The position numbers and the translations under genes are program-made. This document shows, one piece after another, positions 17,685 to 25,831 of a DNA stretch of 64,000 nucleotides (the stretch's first letter is position 1; the number at the start of each line of letters is the position of its first letter). The notes beneath the pieces were generated by a model that was given only the letters and a program-made list of their open reading frames with translations, was not told where the DNA came from and ran no database searches. The DNA is from RHLJ01 sp963974345 (GTDB lineage Bacteria; Bacteroidota; Rhodothermia; Balneolales; Balneolaceae), in assembly GCA_963974345.1 (NCBI GenBank), contig CAXBBW010000005.1:161112-225111 (forward strand), read 5' to 3'.

Positions 17685-18392
17685 GTGTCGAATATTCTCC
17701 AAGTCAATAATTTAACCCGCGAGTTTAAAAGCGGGACCAAACTTTTAACAGTGGTAAATAACATCAACTTTGGTATTGAAGATGGTACAACATGTGCTAT
17801 TGTAGGACCTTCTGGAAGTGGAAAAACCACACTCTTGGGGTTATGTGCTGGACTTGATCGCCCTACATCTGGAGAAGTAATTCTTCGAGAAGTTAATTTA
17901 AATCCTCTTTCTGAAGATGAACGAGCTTCGGTTCGGAATAAACATGTTGGTTTTGTATTCCAAACTTTTCAATTGGTACCAACACTTACAGCCATCGAAA
18001 ATGTAATGGTTCCTCTGGAATTACGAGGCGAAGCTACTAAACAAGTTCGAGAAAGAGCTAAAGAATTATTAAGTGAAGTTGGGTTAGCAGACCGAACACA
18101 TCATTATCCAACTCAGCTTTCTGGAGGAGAACAACAACGTGTGGCAATTGCGAGGGCATTTATAAATGATCCTAAGATTTTATTTGCTGACGAACCAACT
18201 GGAAACTTAGATACCGAAACCGGAGAATATATTGAGAACCTGATTTTTAATCTAAACAAAAAACAACAAACCACTTTAGTTTTAGTTACTCATGATTTAG
18301 AACTAGCTGATAAATGTGATCGGATTATAAAAATCAAAAATGGAAAAGTAGACGCAGATATTCTCAAAAACCAACCAGAGGTAATTTCTTAA
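17685..18392 (+). CDS. ABC transporter ATP-binding protein (LolD/MacB/YbbA type)
   Basis: ATPase of 235 residues belonging to the FtsE/LolD/MacB group. Walker A is GPSGSGKTT (41-49), the signature LSGGEQ (145-150), Walker B ILFADE (165-170), and the D-loop GNLD follows. It starts at GTG 17685 and is joined to the permease gene by a 1-base overlap (TAATG), so both proteins form one transporter. Divergence from tesA matches E. coli ybbA. The exact substrate is unknown; this type often moves lipids or lipoproteins, or acts as a mechanotransmitter. Confidence 0.9.
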   Translation: MSNILQVNNLTREFKSGTKLLTVVNNINFGIEDGTTCAIVGPSGSGKTTLLGLCAGLDRPTSGEVILREVNLNPLSEDERASVRNKHVGFVFQTFQLVPTLTAIENVMVPLELRGEATKQVRERAKELLSEVGLADRTHHYPTQLSGGEQQRVAIARAFINDPKILFADEPTGNLDTETGEYIENLIFNLNKKQQTTLVLVTHDLELADKCDRIIKIKNGKVDADILKNQPEVIS

Positions 18393-20926
18393 TGAGTTGG
18401 TCTTGGGTTTTAAAAATGGCTTGGCGGGATTCACGTTCAAACCGAAGAAAACTTTTTCTTTATATGGCAGCAATTATTGTGGGTGTGGCTGCACAGGTTG
18501 CAATAACATCATTTCGAGTAAATTTAAACTCTAGCATTAATGATCAAGCTAAAGAATTACTTGGTGCAGATCTTGAAGTAGAACGTAATGCGGAATTTCA
18601 GCCTGAGCTACAAGCATACTTAGATTCAGTAAGTGCTGAGCACTCTAAAATGCTTTCTTTTACTTCTATGGCATTGTTCCCAGAAACAGGAACAACACGA
18701 CTATCTCAGATTTCTGCAATGGATGGGGGGTTTCCATATTATGGTTCTATAGAAACTGAACCTACTACAGCAGTTGACACTTATCTTGAGGAATATGGTG
18801 CTCTAGTTGATAAAACTATTCTTAATCAACTAGAACTTGTACCCGGTGATTCCATAAAAGTTGGACTCATAACTTACAAAATTTCAGGAGCTATCATTGA
18901 AGTACCCGGACAATCTATGGCAAGTACTTTTTTTGGGCCAAGAGTTATTATTCCTTTAGATGGAGTTGAGAATACAGGCTTACTTGAACGTGGTAGCAGA
19001 TTAGAACATAAAACCTATTTAAAGTATCCAGCGGGAACTGATCCTAAAGTAGTTGAAGAGCGCCTTGATAAAATGAATGACATCTTAGACTTCCGTTTCG
19101 ATGATGTTGCCGAACGCCAAGAAGAAGTAGGTGAAGCTATCTCCCAACTATCTAATTTCTTAAATCTGATAGGATTCATCGCTTTACTATTAGGTGGAAT
19201 TGGAGTAGCGAGTTCTATATTTGTATATGTTAGACAGAAAATTAGCACTGTGGCTGTGTTAAGATGTGTAGGAGCTTCTTCTAACCAAACAATGGCTATT
19301 TACCTGATTCAAGCTTCTTCAATGGGTTTTGTAGGGGCATTTATAGGTGCACTACTGGGAACTTTAATTCAATTATATCTTCCAATACTAGTTCAAGATT
19401 TCATTCCCGTAGATATCGAACTTTTTATTTCTTGGGGCTCAGTTTTTACTGGGGTGTTAACAGGAGTTGCCATATCTATCATATTTGCACTTTTTCCACT
19501 TATAGCTGTTCGAAAAATTTCTCCTCTATTTACTCTTCGATCAGCAGAAGTAAATCTATCCAAATTATTAAGTATTCCAACAAGAGTGATTTTATATGGA
19601 GTAATTGGTATTTCAATTACCGGCTATGCTTGGTTTATGTTAAATGACTTGGTAGCTGCTTTATTTTTCACTTTAGGATTTGCTGTTTGTCTTCTTCTTT
19701 TAGCTGGATTTGCTGTTTTAGTGATGAAAGCATCAAGAAAATTTATGCCCACTGGATGGAGCTACGAATGGCGACAAGGGTTAGCAAATTTGTATCGCCC
19801 AAATAACCAAACAAGTACACTTCTGTTAACTTTTGGATTAGGAGTTACACTGATTAGTTCACTTTATCTTACACAAGATATGTTATTGGGCACCATTAAC
19901 TTTGAAGGAGAAGATCAACTCCCTAACTTGGCTTTATTTGATATTCAATACGATCAAAACTCAGGTGTAAATGATATAATTGAAGAAAATGGTCTTCAGG
20001 TAATGCAGAATGTCCCAATTGTAACTATGCGTCTACAATCGGTTAAAAACATTCCTCTTGAAGAAGTTCTTGCTGATACTAGCAGGAATGCAAGACGATG
20101 GGCGCTAACAAGAGAGTATCGATCTACTTATCGTGATTCTCTTGTTGATACCGAGACATTAGAATCAGGTGAGTTTATAGCGTCTGTTACTGATATGAGT
20201 TCTCCTGTGCCTATTTCGGTTTCTTCAGATTTGATGGAAGATTTAGATATTGCATTGGGAGATTCTATAGTTTGGGATGTTCAAGGAATTCCAATTGAAA
20301 GCTATGTTGCAAGTACACGTACCATAAATTGGCAAACACCTCAACCTAATTTCTTTGTGGTTTTCCCTGCAGGTGTTCTTGAACCAGCTCCACAATTTTT
20401 CGCTACTACGGTTAGAACTTCAAGCCCTGAAGCTTCCTTAGCAGTTCAACAACAAATTGTACAAACCTATCCTAATGTCTCAGCTATTGATGTGGGGCAG
20501 GTAATAAGTACTATTCGTGAGTTTTTAGATAAAGTGACTTTTGTTATTCAGTTTATTGGCTTGTTTAGCATTGTAACAGGACTAATTGTTCTTGCTGGCT
20601 CAGCTGCTACCAGTCGATTTCAACGTATTAGAGAAGCTGTTTTATTACGAACTCTTGGTGCAAAGCAAAATCAAGTTATAAAAATTCAAGTGATTGAATA
20701 TGTCATTCTCGGAATAATGGCTGCCTTAATTGGATTAATTTTATCACTTGGTGCAAGCGCTCTGTTAGGATATTTCTACTTTGATATCAAATTTATTCCA
20801 AATTTTGCCATTCTAGGAACTGAGGTAGTTATTCTAGTTATACTTGTTGTAACTATCGGACTGTTAAATACTAGAGGTGTTCATACTAAACCTCCTCTTG
20901 AAATACTTAGAGCTGAAGGATTATAA
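18392..20926 (+). CDS. ABC transporter permease, FtsX/YbbP-like
   Basis: An 844-residue MacB/FtsX-fold permease. One N-terminal helix (about 20-42) precedes a periplasmic domain, three helices near 255-375, two further helices around 400-445, a second periplasmic region, and three C-terminal helices (about 710-835). FtsX signatures appear twice: IGFIALLLGGIGVASSIFVYV with VAVLRCVGASSNQ, and FIGLFSIVTGLIVLAGS with EAVLLRTLGAKQNQ. This duplicated layout is that of YbbP-like permeases. It pairs with the preceding ATPase, and a hairpin terminator follows. Confidence 0.88.
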   Translation: MSWSWVLKMAWRDSRSNRRKLFLYMAAIIVGVAAQVAITSFRVNLNSSINDQAKELLGADLEVERNAEFQPELQAYLDSVSAEHSKMLSFTSMALFPETGTTRLSQISAMDGGFPYYGSIETEPTTAVDTYLEEYGALVDKTILNQLELVPGDSIKVGLITYKISGAIIEVPGQSMASTFFGPRVIIPLDGVENTGLLERGSRLEHKTYLKYPAGTDPKVVEERLDKMNDILDFRFDDVAERQEEVGEAISQLSNFLNLIGFIALLLGGIGVASSIFVYVRQKISTVAVLRCVGASSNQTMAIYLIQASSMGFVGAFIGALLGTLIQLYLPILVQDFIPVDIELFISWGSVFTGVLTGVAISIIFALFPLIAVRKISPLFTLRSAEVNLSKLLSIPTRVILYGVIGISITGYAWFMLNDLVAALFFTLGFAVCLLLLAGFAVLVMKASRKFMPTGWSYEWRQGLANLYRPNNQTSTLLLTFGLGVTLISSLYLTQDMLLGTINFEGEDQLPNLALFDIQYDQNSGVNDIIEENGLQVMQNVPIVTMRLQSVKNIPLEEVLADTSRNARRWALTREYRSTYRDSLVDTETLESGEFIASVTDMSSPVPISVSSDLMEDLDIALGDSIVWDVQGIPIESYVASTRTINWQTPQPNFFVVFPAGVLEPAPQFFATTVRTSSPEASLAVQQQIVQTYPNVSAIDVGQVISTIREFLDKVTFVIQFIGLFSIVTGLIVLAGSAATSRFQRIREAVLLRTLGAKQNQVIKIQVIEYVILGIMAALIGLILSLGASALLGYFYFDIKFIPNFAILGTEVVILVILVVTIGLLNTRGVHTKPPLEILRAEGL

Positions 20927-20973
20927 GACCAAAGAAATCTCTGAAAAATAAGCCAATTATAATTTTCATTTTT

Positions 20974-21009
20974 AAGCCTGCACATGTTTTATGTACGGGG
21001 CTTTTTTTT
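20974..21009 (+). terminator. Rho-independent terminator of the ABC operon
   Basis: An imperfect stem (AAGCCTGCACAT with ATGTACGGGGCTT, one mismatch and one bulge) followed directly by eight T residues at 21002-21009. It lies 48 bases beyond the permease stop and just before corA. Confidence 0.65.
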
Positions 21010-21041
21010 GCTTACTTTCTAATAATTCTAAAACTAAGTTC

Positions 21042-22127
21042 ATGAGTATCAGAAAAAAACTTATCCCAAAAAGAATAAAATCTGTTTTCGAAAAAAAGAA
21101 AGTTGGGAGTGCTCCTGGCACACTCGCCCATATTGGTGCTAAGAAAATTGAAGAAGTCACTATTGATGTCCATGATTATGGAATTGATCACCTTTTACAC
21201 AAAAGAATAGAAACCATAAAAGAATGTGAACCTTTTGTTGATACACCAAACCCAACTTGGGTTCAAGTGCGGGGACTTCACGACATTGAAAAGCTTAAAG
21301 AACTTTGGGATAGATTTGAGTTTCACCCACTTATTCAAGAAGATATTTTAAATACTCATCAACGGCCTAAAATTGAAGATTATGGTCAACAAATATTTGT
21401 TGTTCTAAAGATGATGTACTTCGAAGATAATCAGTTGCAGCAAGAACAAGTTAGTTTTGTATTCAACGATAAATTTATTTTTTCATTTCAAGAGTCTGAA
21501 AGAAAAATCTTCTTCCCTATTAAAGAGCGATTAGAGGTAGAAAATACTCGAATGAGGAAATCTGGACCAGACTACATGGCCTATGCGTTAATGGATATTA
21601 TTATTGATTATTATTTTGAAGTTCTAGAAACAATAAATACTAGAATTGAAGATACTGAAGATCTACTTTGGTCGAATAGTGACGAAGACACTCTTTCGGA
21701 TATTCATGATATTCGACGTCAACTAATTCATTTCCGTAAAAATGCTTGGCCTTTGCGAGATAATATGAATTCAATGCTTAGAGACGAATCTCCTTTTATT
21801 ACTCACGAAACCAAACTTTTTTTAAGGGATGTGTACGACCATACTGTTCAAATTATAGACAATCTTGATAACAACCGAGAATTAGTATCCGGTCTTCATG
21901 ACATGTATATGACTAACATCAGTAATAAAATGAATGAAGTGATGAAGGTTCTTACCATAATCGCTACCATTTTTATTCCACTTACTTTTATTGCTGGTAT
22001 TTATGGAATGAACTTCGATTATATGCCAGAACTACATTGGGAATGGAGTTATCCAATAGTTTGGTCTGTTATGATTATTGCAACTATAGGCATGATTTTC
22101 TATTTCCGAAAGAAAAAATGGTTATAA
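21042..22127 (+). CDS. corA: CorA-type magnesium/cobalt channel
   Basis: Divalent cation channel of 361 residues. A cytoplasmic alpha/beta N-terminal domain (about 35-160) and long helical region (165-300) precede two C-terminal membrane helices. The selectivity motif GMN is at 322-324 at the end of the first helix, within YGMNF. The basic tail RKKKWL is typical. The ATG at 21042 is chosen because the frame upstream runs through the terminator hairpin of the preceding operon. Confidence 0.93.
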   Translation: MSIRKKLIPKRIKSVFEKKKVGSAPGTLAHIGAKKIEEVTIDVHDYGIDHLLHKRIETIKECEPFVDTPNPTWVQVRGLHDIEKLKELWDRFEFHPLIQEDILNTHQRPKIEDYGQQIFVVLKMMYFEDNQLQQEQVSFVFNDKFIFSFQESERKIFFPIKERLEVENTRMRKSGPDYMAYALMDIIIDYYFEVLETINTRIEDTEDLLWSNSDEDTLSDIHDIRRQLIHFRKNAWPLRDNMNSMLRDESPFITHETKLFLRDVYDHTVQIIDNLDNNRELVSGLHDMYMTNISNKMNEVMKVLTIIATIFIPLTFIAGIYGMNFDYMPELHWEWSYPIVWSVMIIATIGMIFYFRKKKWL

Positions 22128-22130
22128 AAA

Positions 22131-22162
22131 AAGAGAAGGACTCGATCAAAAGGCCTTCTCTT
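22131..22162 (-). terminator. Terminator between convergent corA and outer membrane protein genes
   Basis: Nine-pair stem AAGAGAAGG (22131-22139) with CCTTCTCTT (22154-22162). On the minus strand it is followed by seven T residues, which fits termination of the outer membrane protein gene that ends at 22202. It begins only 3 bases after the corA stop and may also stop that transcript. Confidence 0.7.
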
Positions 22163-22201
22163 AAAACTAACTACGGAGGTTTTGGGGTATAATCAATAAT
22201 T

Positions 22202-23731
22202 CTAAAACCTATATTTAATACCAACTGTCACATTAATGTGAGTAATTGTTTCATCGATACTCTCAAATCTCTCTTGACCAGTTTGAGAGTCGATGTATCC
22301 ATATAAGATAGAACGATCATTCCAACCTGTATATTGCGTTGTAATATCCATATACAGTTCTCTAGACAAAGGAATCCCAAAACCTCCAGAAAGGACAATC
22401 TTATCCGCACTATATTTAGTACTCTTTCCAGGTAAGAAGCCTAAACCACCACGGAGTTCGAACCCTGTTTTTGATTTGAATTTTAAACCTGCTTTTAGGT
22501 TGTTAACAAGCTTATAATCTGAAGATATCAAGCTATCAAATACTGCTTCTTGCTCTCTTAAGAATGCAACATCTCTAAAACTTAATTCAGAATCTCTGGT
22601 TAAATCTATACTGGTATTTCTGTAATCTATAATTTCGGAAGAAACTGAAACTGTAAAACCTCCAATATTTTCTATAGCGGCTCCAAGATTTAACTGACCT
22701 GGATTCTGAACTGAATAGCTATAATCACCATCAAATTCATCAAAAAATGAAGGAGCTTCATTATCAAGTGAGGTACTAATAGAAGAATTGTACTCTTCAG
22801 TAATCATCATTTTTGATGGGATTTTGATACTAGCTCCTAGGTTAAAATTAGAATGGATTTTATAAAGAATACCAGCATTAATATTAGCCCCAACAATTTC
22901 TGAGTTGTATCTATCCTCTACGAGTATATCATAAATATCTGTATCTCCATCCACTGTAGGTATAAACTCTCCATTATAGCTTTCCTCACTATCCCATTCT
23001 AAGAAATTACGTTCATAACTATATGTTCCATATACTAACCCAAGAGATGCTCCTACAAATAAATTTCGTTGAATTTCCATCGCTGCAAAAATGGAATATT
23101 CTCCTAAGGAACCTCTCTGTTTGATCTCAGCATTTTGCTGAATGCCTAAATATTCTCCAGGAGCAAATCCTATTCTAAAAATAGATTCAAGTGAAGTTTC
23201 CTCTACATCTTCATAATCTATCGCATATGTTTCAAAAGCAATATTGTAATAGTCGCTATTTTCATTTTTAAAAGCGTCAGTGATAGAACTCCTCGTATTA
23301 AATACACCTAATGTATTCGTTCTATTAATTTGATTATTCAAGGTATACCCACCACCAACAACTAAACTTCCTTGGTTAGTTGGTACTGCATAAATCAACC
23401 CAATATTTCCGAATTTGGTATTCAAATTATCGTAAGATGAACTACTTCCTAAATAACTATTATTTTGTTCTGTAAGATTGGTAAGTAACCCAGTATTAAA
23501 ATAACTCATATTTATAAGTCCCATACTTGCTGGGTTATCTAAATAACTACCAAATCCATTTTGTGTAGCTACGGAAGGCAATATATTGGCGTTAGCATCA
23601 CCATTTACATTAAAACCAATAAACTGTTGAGCAAGGCTTGAATATAGCATAGAGTTTTGTCCGTCCTGAGCTAAAACCATCGCAGGAGCAAATATTCCAC
23701 CCATTAAGAGAGCTATTATTATCCTCTTCAT
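22202..23731 (-). CDS. OmpP1/FadL-like outer membrane beta-barrel protein
   Basis: A 509-residue outer membrane protein with signal peptide (KRIIIALLMGG to MVLAQD). The mature N-terminus has the FadL/TodX feel (FGSYLDNPASMGLINMSYF, a degenerate form of the usual NPAG motif). It is followed by alternating amphipathic strands and a strand-like C-terminus (THINVTVGIKYRF, ending in Phe as outer membrane proteins do). Family members pass hydrophobic compounds, but the ligand is not known here. The start is the ATG at 23731; an in-frame TTG at 23740 would add three residues. The neighbouring lipoprotein gene lies 25 bases upstream on the same strand, so the two are likely co-transcribed. Confidence 0.7.
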   Translation of the reverse strand: MKRIIIALLMGGIFAPAMVLAQDGQNSMLYSSLAQQFIGFNVNGDANANILPSVATQNGFGSYLDNPASMGLINMSYFNTGLLTNLTEQNNSYLGSSSSYDNLNTKFGNIGLIYAVPTNQGSLVVGGGYTLNNQINRTNTLGVFNTRSSITDAFKNENSDYYNIAFETYAIDYEDVEETSLESIFRIGFAPGEYLGIQQNAEIKQRGSLGEYSIFAAMEIQRNLFVGASLGLVYGTYSYERNFLEWDSEESYNGEFIPTVDGDTDIYDILVEDRYNSEIVGANINAGILYKIHSNFNLGASIKIPSKMMITEEYNSSISTSLDNEAPSFFDEFDGDYSYSVQNPGQLNLGAAIENIGGFTVSVSSEIIDYRNTSIDLTRDSELSFRDVAFLREQEAVFDSLISSDYKLVNNLKAGLKFKSKTGFELRGGLGFLPGKSTKYSADKIVLSGGFGIPLSRELYMDITTQYTGWNDRSILYGYIDSQTGQERFESIDETITHINVTVGIKYRF

Positions 23732-23756
23732 TGTATCCAATTATGTAGATTAGTGA

Positions 23757-25100
23757 TTAGTTTTTTCTCTTTGATCTGTCGCTAGAGCTAGATGATCTAG
23801 TTCCTGAACTAGAGCGAGAAGTACTATTACTACGAACGGATCTAGTAGACGAAGAACTACTGCGAGGAGGCGAACTACTTCTTACCGCTGAACTTCTTGA
23901 GCCTGAATTAGTTGATCTTGTCCGAATAATAGGTAGAGAATTTGAACGAGGTGGAGTTACAGTTCTTCTAATTGAGCTACTACCTGAATTGTTAGATCGA
24001 ATTGAATTGCCAATTGATCTAATAGTAGATGTCCCACTACTTCTGGTTCTTGTACTTCTAACTACTCCAGTTGGACTACTTGATCTTATTCGATCAGTAT
24101 TTCTTATAGTTGAAGAGCTACCATTTGAAGTCCGTGTTCTTCTTACACTAGAACCAGAATCATTCGTTCTTGTTCTTCGAACTGTTGAGGTACCAGTAGA
24201 TCGAGTAGTATTTGTACCACTAGTTCTACCAGTATATCTAGATCCTGTAGAATTGGATCCAGTTCTGGTTACTCCTGTAGAAGAATCTACCCCTAATCTC
24301 TTTGTAATTGCTGTGCTATTTCCCCCTGTTCGAGTTATAGAGGAATTCCCATTATTTCCATTACGTGTTCTATCACCACTGGTTGAATTGATTCCATTTC
24401 CTTTGGAATATAACCCCGTACTTCTTGGTCGTGTATTACTTCTATTATTTGTCCTATTGTAATCATTGTACACGATTAAAGTTGGATTGTAATATCCCCA
24501 ACCATATCCATAATAATTATAGTCATAATAACCCCACCCTCTGTTATAGCCCCAATATCTACTATATCTTGGATAACCATAATGCCCTGTATAATAAGGG
24601 GTGCCGTGGTAGTAATAAAAATAGTCCCATCCACTCATGTAGCCAAAATAAAACCTAGAATTTATATGTCTTCTATTCCAACTACTTCTTCCTGAATAGT
24701 AAATATCATCTTCAGCATCTCTATAACCATCATCATAACCTTCCCAGTATAAATTATCTGCATAGTTATCTTCGTACCATCGTTCTGTTTCATAATCTTT
24801 ATAGTATAGATTGGCCTCTTCTAAATCTTCTTCATAAACAGGGCTTTCGTCAATATACTCTTCTTCATATGCTTGATTAGCAGAAACTGTCGAATAAGGT
24901 TTGTCTGTTTGTTGTTCATTACTCCAATTATAACCAGCCTCAGCTTGTTCATTATCATCTCCCCAAGAATAATAAGTTTCAGAATCTTCTTGACTAGTTC
25001 TTGTAAACCCTTCGGTGCTTTGCAATTGAGTATAGCAACCAGTGAAAAATAGTGACAATGATGCTATTGTGAGACTGAGAATATTCTTAGAGGCTTTCAT
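23757..25100 (-). CDS. Low-complexity lipoprotein (Tyr/Gly-rich then Ser/Thr/Arg-rich)
   Basis: A 447-residue protein I do not recognise. The N-terminus is a lipoprotein signal (SLSLFFTGCYTQ, lipobox Cys about residue 22). Residues about 50-145 are acidic and Tyr-rich, about 145-210 are a Tyr/Gly/Trp-rich segment (GHYGYPRYSRYWGYNRG and similar). From about 220 to the end the chain is almost entirely Ser, Thr, Arg, Asn and Gly with short irregular repeats such as RTRTS and RSSS, giving a strongly basic, probably disordered tail. A strong Shine-Dalgarno (AAAGGAG) precedes the ATG. It could be a surface or matrix-associated structural protein; that is inference. The outer membrane barrel gene follows 25 bases downstream. 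Confidence 0.7.
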   Translation of the reverse strand: MKASKNILSLTIASLSLFFTGCYTQLQSTEGFTRTSQEDSETYYSWGDDNEQAEAGYNWSNEQQTDKPYSTVSANQAYEEEYIDESPVYEEDLEEANLYYKDYETERWYEDNYADNLYWEGYDDGYRDAEDDIYYSGRSSWNRRHINSRFYFGYMSGWDYFYYYHGTPYYTGHYGYPRYSRYWGYNRGWGYYDYNYYGYGWGYYNPTLIVYNDYNRTNNRSNTRPRSTGLYSKGNGINSTSGDRTRNGNNGNSSITRTGGNSTAITKRLGVDSSTGVTRTGSNSTGSRYTGRTSGTNTTRSTGTSTVRRTRTNDSGSSVRRTRTSNGSSSTIRNTDRIRSSSPTGVVRSTRTRSSGTSTIRSIGNSIRSNNSGSSSIRRTVTPPRSNSLPIIRTRSTNSGSRSSAVRSSSPPRSSSSSTRSVRSNSTSRSSSGTRSSSSSDRSKRKN

Positions 25101-25186
25101 GCTGGCTCCTTTAGTGTATTTCTTATTACAATTTTAATATCACAAATAGATTCTTTCATTTATATAACATGATAATGTTACACATG

Positions 25187-25819
25187 TCATATTTCTCCTC
25201 TTAATGACTTTGCAATTACCTCAGCTTTTGAGTTAACATGAAGCTTCTTATAAATATTGCGTATATGCGCCCTTACAGTATCGATAGAAATATCGAATCG
25301 ATCTGCTATCATTTTATAGCTCAAGCCATCAACAAGGCCATTTACAATGTCTTGTTCTCTTGAAGTAAGCATACTGTTTTCGTTTTTCTTTGGTGCTTGA
25401 TCATTAAAGTGAGTGATTACCTTTCGTGCAATTTGAGGAGACATTGGAGCACCACCTTTCAGTAAATCTTCTACAGCTTCTTTAATTTCAGGAAGTGAAG
25501 TATGTTTTAATAAATAACCAGATGCACCAGCTTTAAGTGAATCAAAAATCTTGTGCGAATCATGATAGATTGTGAGCATAATAATATCGATTTCAGGGTA
25601 TTTCGATTTTATAATCTCCATCCCTTTAATCCCAGACATCCCTGGAAGTTGGATATCCATAAGCAACACATCAGGGTGTTGATGATCTTCAAGAAACTCA
25701 AGCATTTCTTCAACAGTATCAGTTGCAACAGGGCATTCTAAGCCTTCCTGCATATCTAAGTAACGTTGTATTAAATCTCTAATTTTTTTGTTGTCTTCTA
25801 CAATCCCAACTATCGCCAT
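25187..25819 (-). CDS. NarL/LuxR-type response regulator
   Basis: A 210-residue response regulator. The receiver domain has VEDN at the start, phosphoacceptor D55 in LLMDIQLPG, and the conserved KAGASGYLLK. The C-terminal LuxR helix-turn-helix is LTSREQDIVNGLVDGLSYKMIADRF through TVRAHIRNIYKKLHV. Its partner kinase gene lies 12 bases upstream on the same strand, and a strong Shine-Dalgarno (AAGGAG) sits between them. Likely targets are unknown, but the lipoprotein and outer membrane genes immediately downstream on the same strand are candidates. Confidence 0.92.
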   Translation of the reverse strand: MAIVGIVEDNKKIRDLIQRYLDMQEGLECPVATDTVEEMLEFLEDHQHPDVLLMDIQLPGMSGIKGMEIIKSKYPEIDIIMLTIYHDSHKIFDSLKAGASGYLLKHTSLPEIKEAVEDLLKGGAPMSPQIARKVITHFNDQAPKKNENSMLTSREQDIVNGLVDGLSYKMIADRFDISIDTVRAHIRNIYKKLHVNSKAEVIAKSLRGEI

Positions 25820-25831
25820 TGTTTCTCCTTT

